Source: RGIG5612 sp963591145 (GTDB lineage Bacteria; Bacillota; Clostridia; Lachnospirales; Lachnospiraceae). From it: DNA of 64,000 nucleotides. Position 1 is the stretch's first letter; each line of letters begins with the position of its first letter. The stretch covers positions 9,732 to 73,731 of the forward strand of contig CAVARE010000042.1 of the NCBI GenBank assembly GCA_963591145.1. Reading direction: 5' to 3'. The position numbers and the translations under genes are program-made. Shown piece after piece: positions 59,152 to 64,000 of the stretch. The notes below the pieces were generated by a model. That model did not search any database and was not told the origin of the DNA. It saw nothing but the letters and a program-made list of their open reading frames with translations.

Positions 59152-60537
59152 ATGAAGGAAGACAAGACAAATCAAAAGAAGAAAAATTCTAAGGGCATCA
59201 AGACGCTTTTGATAATCATAATGGTGGTCGCGGTATGCGTGCTGGCATTTTCGGCATATAAGCTGATCAGCATTAAGAAGTCATACGAAGATACGGCCAA
59301 TTACTATAATGAGGTAGCTGACCTTCTTACGGCTCCAATAGATAGTTCGGATGAAGACGCAGCTGAGGAAGAGCCGGACAGCGAGGCGGCAGATGCCGGC
59401 GATGATACGACGGCTGCTGATAAGCAGGATACTGCAGCTGCAGGTGATAAAGAAGGTGCGGCAAATGCAGCTGCTAACGATGGCGAGGCAGCTGAGAATG
59501 TTACTGCAGGCGGCACAGGTGCGGCAGATAATGTTGGCACAGAAGCAGCTAGCAATGAGGCAGGCGGCGAGAATGCAGCGGATAATGCCGGCGCAGAAGC
59601 AGCTGACACAGAGCAAAATACCAGCGCAGGCGGTGCTGGCACAGAGGACAATACGGGTGCTGCTGATGAAGATGCACAGAATACCGCAGGTGCAGATGAT
59701 AATACAGAGGCTGCTGATACAGCCGAGGCAGCAGAGACTGCAGTCGGAGATGATACTACAGAGCAGGTCAGCGCTGCCGCAGGAGAGGATGCAGAAACTG
59801 CAGCCGAGGGCACTGACAGCGAGGACACTGATAATGACACGACAGCTTCACATCAGAAGGAAGAGATCGTAATCACCAATGTCCCTGAGAATAGAAATAA
59901 TTCGATTCTTAATTATGACATGATCCACTATAAATCAATCAATTTCAACTTCAAGGCGCTGCTTAAATTATGCGAGGATGGAATAGGATACATTTACCAG
60001 GACGATACGGTTATCTCTTATCCTATACTTCAGGCAGAAGATAATGACAAATATCTGAGAAGCCTGATGAATGGTGAGTATAATGTGGCAGGATCACTGT
60101 TCGTTGATTATGCATTTAAGGAAGGACTCAACGGCAGATATTCGATTATCTATGGTCACAATATGGATGACGGATCCATGTTTGGAACCATCACCCAATA
60201 CAAGAACGAGGAATATTACAAGGAGCATCCTGAGTTTCAGATATTTGTAGGCGACAGGGGATATGTATATTATGTTTATGCAGCGGCTCAGGTTCCGATA
60301 GACAGCTTCGTTTTCGACTATAATGACATGACGGACGAGGAGTTCCTGGACTTCATGGCACAGATCAAGGAGCTGACAGATTATGATATAGAGATACCTG
60401 TTAAGATCACTGAGCATTCACATGTTGTGCTTCTCTCAACCTGTATCGAGTACCCTCGAGATTATAACTACCGTTATATCACTGTATTGGTAAGAGGCGA
60501 GAAGCTCTGGGATAAGCCGGCGACTGAGGAAGAATGA
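59152..60537 (+). CDS. class B sortase with long acidic spacer
   Basis: A 461-residue class B sortase. A basic N-terminus and one membrane helix (about 18-40) are followed by a spacer of about 180 residues (about 64-245) rich in Ala, Asp, Glu, Gly and Thr. The catalytic domain has IIYGHNMDDGSMFG (His336), LLSTC (Cys431) and YRYITVLVR (Arg441), the full triad. Class B enzymes are usually 230-250 residues, so the spacer is unusual. No sortase substrate is visible in the window. The ATG at 59152 follows TGGAG; a TTG at 59101 is the alternative. Confidence 0.9.
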   Translation: MKEDKTNQKKKNSKGIKTLLIIIMVVAVCVLAFSAYKLISIKKSYEDTANYYNEVADLLTAPIDSSDEDAAEEEPDSEAADAGDDTTAADKQDTAAAGDKEGAANAAANDGEAAENVTAGGTGAADNVGTEAASNEAGGENAADNAGAEAADTEQNTSAGGAGTEDNTGAADEDAQNTAGADDNTEAADTAEAAETAVGDDTTEQVSAAAGEDAETAAEGTDSEDTDNDTTASHQKEEIVITNVPENRNNSILNYDMIHYKSINFNFKALLKLCEDGIGYIYQDDTVISYPILQAEDNDKYLRSLMNGEYNVAGSLFVDYAFKEGLNGRYSIIYGHNMDDGSMFGTITQYKNEEYYKEHPEFQIFVGDRGYVYYVYAAAQVPIDSFVFDYNDMTDEEFLDFMAQIKELTDYDIEIPVKITEHSHVVLLSTCIEYPRDYNYRYITVLVRGEKLWDKPATEEE

Positions 60538-60605
60538 TCGAATTCGGCTTGCTAATGTTCACCAGATTAATTAATGTATAAATGCGCTGTATAGCGTTAA
60601 AGATC

Positions 60606-60635
60606 AGGCGGCTGCCATTTATTGGCAGCCGCCTC
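60606..60635. terminator. Hairpin between srtB and MATE genes
   Basis: AGGCGGCTGCCA pairs with TGGCAGCCGCCT around a short loop. No T-run is present. It lies between two convergent genes; the rest of the 280-base gap shows nothing recognisable. Confidence 0.6.
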
Positions 60636-60817
60636 TATGCAGGTAGGGTTATATTAAATAAGATGTTGTCAAATGCATTATTGTCAAATCGGTTGCCCGC
60701 GACGCAGATCCTGTCAAAATCATCTATGCAATTTTCAATGTCAATATGCATTGAAAAAACGGCTCTCCGTGACTTTCTACGGCATATATCAGCGAAAATA
60801 TTGCATCATCTCATGTC

Positions 60818-62203
60818 TTATGACTGAAGGGATTTATTTATTTTCGCGGCAGGCTGCTTAAAGTCAGCCTTGCTCCGTTTCCTGTAATATATGATAAGGG
60901 CGATATCTGTGACCACCCATGAAACCGGGTAGCACAGGCACAGGCATATGAGCGTATGGAAGAAGTGAAATGCCGTGAGTACCCATACGATTCTGAGAGC
61001 GCATACTCCGATGGCTGTAATAATGGTAGGTCTTATGGCATCTCCCATTCCGCGCAGGATGCCGGACAGGGTTTCGATTATGGTCCAGGTTACATATACA
61101 GGCACGAAGCAGGTCATGATAGTCCAGGTAGTATCGATGACCGCAGTATCTGTCGTAAATATATGAAGCAATGGCCGCGCCAGGAATAGCAGCAGCAGGC
61201 TGATGCAGGCTGTGCTTATGAGGAACAGAACGAACCCTTTCTTAGCGCAGGCTCTGATACGATCCATTTTGCCAGCACCATAGTTCTGTGCCACGAAGTT
61301 CATGATAGAGGTGCCAAATGCACTTGAAACAGCCCAGTAGAAGCCGTCCAATTTGCCTGACATGGACCATGAAGCCACGACCACGGTACCCAGCGTGTTT
61401 ACACCGACCTGAAGAATAATATTAGATATGCCATACATAGCGGACTGAAGTCCCGAAGGCACACCGATGCCCAGCATCTTGCTCAGGATGGTGAAGTTTA
61501 CCTTCAGGGAGCTGATGTCCAGTCTGTAATATTCCTTCGTGCGCAGAAGCTTCAGGACAACGAGTATGCAGCTTACGGCCTGCGCGATGAATGTGGCCCA
61601 GGCAACGCCGGGAACGCCCATATTGAAGACGATTACAAATACCAGATCCAGCACGATGTTAGTGACGCAGCCAGCCACGAGATAGAGAAATGGCCGCGTG
61701 GAGTCACCGATGGCTCTCAGGATACTGGATCCCATGTTAAATACCAGCAGGAAAATGCTGGCCGAGAAATATATTTGCACATAAGTAGTAGCACCTGCCA
61801 GAGTCTCGTCCGGAGTTTTAAGGAGTGTGAGGATAGGCGATGCGCAGAAATACATTATTATGGTAAGAATCGCGCCCAGTACCACGCACAGATAGATAGA
61901 GGATCGTACTGCGATGGTGATCTTCTCTTGCTGACGCGCGCCGCAATATTGGGCGATGACGACGGCCGCGCCCGATGACAGGGCGACGAAGAAGCCGATG
62001 ATCAGCTGCGTGAGTGTCGATGGGCTGCCTCCTACGGCTGCTAATGCCTCAGTGCCTACGAATCGGCTCACGACGATGGCATCGACAGCATTATAGAGCT
62101 GCTGGAATATGGTTCCCGCAGCGATTGGAAGGAAATATAATATTAATTTCTTAATGATTGGACCTTCGGTGAGGTCGTTAGTGTTCAGATTGATTTTGCT
62201 CAT
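60818..62203 (-). CDS. MATE family multidrug exporter
   Basis: A 461-residue membrane antiporter with 12 predicted helices. It begins with a short hydrophilic stretch (TNDLTEGPIIKKLILYFLPI) and has the MATE features QQLYNAVDAIVVSRFVG and QNYGAGKMDRIRAC. It would expel drugs or metabolites using an ion gradient; substrate is unknown. A promoter (62297-62324) lies upstream on this strand. Confidence 0.93.
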   Translation of the reverse strand: MSKINLNTNDLTEGPIIKKLILYFLPIAAGTIFQQLYNAVDAIVVSRFVGTEALAAVGGSPSTLTQLIIGFFVALSSGAAVVIAQYCGARQQEKITIAVRSSIYLCVVLGAILTIIMYFCASPILTLLKTPDETLAGATTYVQIYFSASIFLLVFNMGSSILRAIGDSTRPFLYLVAGCVTNIVLDLVFVIVFNMGVPGVAWATFIAQAVSCILVVLKLLRTKEYYRLDISSLKVNFTILSKMLGIGVPSGLQSAMYGISNIILQVGVNTLGTVVVASWSMSGKLDGFYWAVSSAFGTSIMNFVAQNYGAGKMDRIRACAKKGFVLFLISTACISLLLLFLARPLLHIFTTDTAVIDTTWTIMTCFVPVYVTWTIIETLSGILRGMGDAIRPTIITAIGVCALRIVWVLTAFHFFHTLICLCLCYPVSWVVTDIALIIYYRKRSKADFKQPAAKINKSLQS

Positions 62204-62231
62204 AAATTACACCTATACAGATATGTTAATT

Positions 62232-62256
62232 GAGGTTCACGGCGCGCGGTGATTCA
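62232..62256. repeat. Dispersed palindromic repeat, fragment
   Basis: GAGGTTCACGGCGCGCGGTG matches the arm end of the repeat family. It lies between the MATE and purF genes. Confidence 0.5.
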
Positions 62257-62296
62257 CATTGTTGTGCAAGCTGATTGCTATGCACCCTCTGAAAAG

Positions 62297-62324
62297 ATGG
62301 TATCATAAATAATAAAAAGGTCAA
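62297..62324 (-). promoter_or_regulatory. Promoter of the MATE gene
   Basis: On the minus strand, -35 TTGACC (62319-62324), 16-base spacer, -10 TACCAT (62297-62302). Confidence 0.55.
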
Positions 62325-62348
62325 CGAAATCTGGAAACGAATGATAAA

Positions 62349-62377
62349 TTGACAATTCCCATAGCGTAGTTTATAGT
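62349..62377 (+). promoter_or_regulatory. Promoter of purF
   Basis: -35 TTGACA (62349-62354), 17-base spacer, -10 TATAGT (62372-62377). A short hairpin (GAGGCGCTTCGA/TCGAAGTGCCTTC at 62391-62421) follows in the leader. No purine or ZTP riboswitch motif was seen here. Confidence 0.8.
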
Positions 62378-62450
62378 AGCAAAGTAGCAAGAGGCGCTTC
62401 GATCCTAGTCGAAGTGCCTTCAGTTCTTAATCATGAAAAAGGTATCTTGA

Positions 62451-63944
62451 GTGAATAATTTAATCAAAAATTTAAACGAAAAAATTTCTTGTGACAACAT
62501 GATGAGCGATTGTAATAAGGGTCTTAATGAAGTAGGTATTAAGACCTGCAGTTTTGATGCCTGTGATGATAAATTTCATGAAGAATGCGGGGTCTTCGGC
62601 GTATGGAATGAAGCGCAGGAGGATGCTGCTCATGATATTTATTATGGACTTCTGGCTCTGCAGCACAGAGGCCAGGAGGCAGCGGGAATCGCGGTCTGCG
62701 ATACCTATGGAGAGCGCGGCAATATCTGCCTGCATAAGGAACGGGGCATGGTTACGGAGATATTCGACAGTGAGACTCTGGACAAGCTGAAGGGCAATAT
62801 CGGTATCGGTCATGTCAGATATTCCACCTCGGGCGACGGAAGCATTGAGAATGCTCAGCCTATAGTTAATTATTATCTGAAGGGAACACTGGGGCTGGTT
62901 CATAATGGCAATATTGTGAACAGCCAGGCGCTGAAGCAGGAGATGTTCGAGGACGGCGACGTATTCAGGGCGACCTCGGATACCGAAGTGGTAGCCAAGC
63001 TCATCGCTAAATGCAGGGCAGTCACGGGTTCCATTGAGGCAGCAGTTAAGAAGGCTGCACCGAAGCTGATAGGCGGATATGCGCTTATAATCATGAGCCC
63101 TAGAAAGCTCGTAGTGGTAAGAGATCAGCTGGGCTTAAAGCCGCTGTGCATCGGTAAGAAACCGGGCGGCTGGGTAGTTGCATCAGAGAGCTGCGCGCTT
63201 CAGGCAGTAGGGGCGGAATTCGTAAGAGACGTAGAGCCGGGTGAGATCATCAGCATCTCCCGTAAGGGAATGATCTCGGACAAGAGCATGTGCACAGAAA
63301 AGCATGCGCACTGCATTTTCGAATATATCTATTTCGCCAGATTAGATTCCAAGATAGATGGTGTCAGCGTATACAGCGCCAGATTCAAGGGCGGCCAGGC
63401 ATTGGCGCAGGCTTATCCTGTGGATGCTGACATAGTAGCCGGGGTTCCTGAGTCGGGAATGACGGCGGCGGCGGGATATGCATATGAGGCACATCTGCCA
63501 TTTGTTCACATTTTCCATAAGAACAGTTATATAGGAAGAACATTTATCAAGCCTACTCAGGCTGAGCGGGAAAATGCTGTGCGCATGAAATTAAATGTTC
63601 TGGAAGATGCCGTAAGAGGTAAGAAGATCGTCCTCATCGACGACTCTATCGTAAGAGGCACCACCATCGCAAATCTTATAGGCATGCTGCGTAAGGCCGG
63701 TGCCCTGGAGGTTCATGTAAGGATCTGCTCGCCACCGTTCCTGCATCCTTGCTACTATGGCACCGATGTGCCGGACAGCGACCAGCTGATCGCAGACCGT
63801 ATGTCCATAGATGAGATACGGCAAATGATCGGCGCGGACTCGCTGGGATATATGAGAATCGAGGATCTGGATAAGACGACGGGCGGGCTGCCGACGTGTA
63901 AGGCATGCTTCGACGGCGTTTATCCTACGAAGGTTCCTAATTAA
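62451..63944 (+). CDS. purF: amidophosphoribosyltransferase
   Basis: PurF starts purine synthesis by making phosphoribosylamine from PRPP and glutamine. The 497-residue product carries a 45-residue leader before the catalytic Cys46 of ECGVFG, as in precursor-processed PurF; that leader is longer than the short one in Bacillus. The glutaminase domain has LALQHRGQEAAGI and GHVRYSTSG. The PRPP motif is VLIDDSIVRGTT. TCKACFDG near the end, with other Cys, fits the Fe-S-containing type. The start is GTG at 62451 with AAGG upstream. Confidence 0.95.
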   Translation: MNNLIKNLNEKISCDNMMSDCNKGLNEVGIKTCSFDACDDKFHEECGVFGVWNEAQEDAAHDIYYGLLALQHRGQEAAGIAVCDTYGERGNICLHKERGMVTEIFDSETLDKLKGNIGIGHVRYSTSGDGSIENAQPIVNYYLKGTLGLVHNGNIVNSQALKQEMFEDGDVFRATSDTEVVAKLIAKCRAVTGSIEAAVKKAAPKLIGGYALIIMSPRKLVVVRDQLGLKPLCIGKKPGGWVVASESCALQAVGAEFVRDVEPGEIISISRKGMISDKSMCTEKHAHCIFEYIYFARLDSKIDGVSVYSARFKGGQALAQAYPVDADIVAGVPESGMTAAAGYAYEAHLPFVHIFHKNSYIGRTFIKPTQAERENAVRMKLNVLEDAVRGKKIVLIDDSIVRGTTIANLIGMLRKAGALEVHVRICSPPFLHPCYYGTDVPDSDQLIADRMSIDEIRQMIGADSLGYMRIEDLDKTTGGLPTCKACFDGVYPTKVPN

Positions 63945-63971
63945 GAACTTAAAGATGTTTCTAAATACTAT

Positions 63972-64000
63972 GTGCCGTGAACCTCGGCGTGCAGCCCCTG
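63972..64000. repeat. Dispersed palindromic repeat, cut by window edge
   Basis: GTGCCGTGAACCTCGGCGTG and the next bases match the left arm of the copy at 2577, differing at about one base. It begins 28 bases after the purF stop and continues beyond the window. Confidence 0.85.

Noticed and set aside
59304..59840. Long open frame opposite the sortase spacer, Ser/Ala/Val-rich
   Set aside because: It is a by-product of the GC-biased Ala/Asp/Glu codons on the plus strand; no ribosome site and low-complexity composition.
62300..62450. PurR box or purine riboswitch before purF
   Set aside because: CGAA-containing stretches occur but not the spaced PurBox pair, and the conserved purine-riboswitch loops are absent.

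Overview
The window looks like a chromosomal segment of a low-to-mid G+C Firmicute of the class Clostridia, most likely a Lachnospiraceae-type gut anaerobe. The basis is gene content and order, not a database match. There are strong AGGAGG ribosome sites, a 2[4Fe-4S] ferredoxin, split transketolase, split PurH with an archaeal-type IMP cyclohydrolase, a class B sortase, CIRCE and Firmicute-type SOS boxes, and an hup-rqcP-divIC-tilS-hpt-ftsH block. That block lacks the sporulation genes yabP, yabQ and spoIIE that sit there in Bacillus. I saw no rRNA, tRNA, CRISPR array, IS element or prophage. Nearly all of it is core genome.

Layout. 1-3400 (minus): a purine operon purE-purM-purN-IMP cyclohydrolase-AICAR formyltransferase (cut by the window edge), led by a ZTP riboswitch with an overlapping terminator. 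3500-6750 (minus): a DUF218 lipoprotein and a secreted 5'-nucleotidase-like protein. 7100-10270: gpsA, a ferredoxin, a DUF1858 protein, a MOSC protein and acetolactate decarboxylase. 10500-13400: dnaX-ybaB-recR, followed by a 1573-residue acidic protein with a C-terminal P-loop domain. 18170-18470: a tandem 89-bp repeat carrying terminator-like hairpins. 18600-20400: the two transketolase subunits. 20600-26700: pgsA-like gene (minus), then HU, rqcP, divIC, tilS, hpt, ftsH. 27000-32000: uvrB-uvrA under a LexA box. 32100-37000: a GNAT-like protein, an HD-hydrolase/kinase fusion and a YgiQ radical SAM protein. 37200-41300 (minus): dus, an ABC exporter, a small membrane protein and cysE. 41650-45700: ispE-gntR, a membrane protein, CIRCE-controlled hsp20 and a DnaJ-like gene. 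45800-47500 (minus): plsC-murI. 47700-50800: ileS. 51000-53850: a LytTR regulator and an HTH/AAA/nuclease-fold protein. 54000-59100: an oligopeptide ABC transporter (SBP, two permeases, one fused double ATPase). 59150-60540: sortase B. 60800-62200: MATE exporter. 62450-63944: purF.

How it works together. Purine synthesis is represented at both ends (purF on the right; purE, M, N, the cyclohydrolase and the formyltransferase on the left), with salvage by hpt in the middle. The ZTP riboswitch links the left operon to folate and AICAR status. Stress regulation is readable directly from DNA: HrcA/CIRCE on hsp20 and LexA on uvrBA.

The least explained material is intergenic. A dispersed palindromic repeat family with a GTGCCG-type arm and an ATCAGCGAAGGC core recurs in full or as halves at several gene ends. 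Separate hairpins with a CCGTCCC loop may be relatives. The most interesting proteins are the HD-kinase fusion (33390-34865), the 1573-residue acidic P-loop protein (13446-18167) and the sortase with a long acidic spacer (59152-60537).
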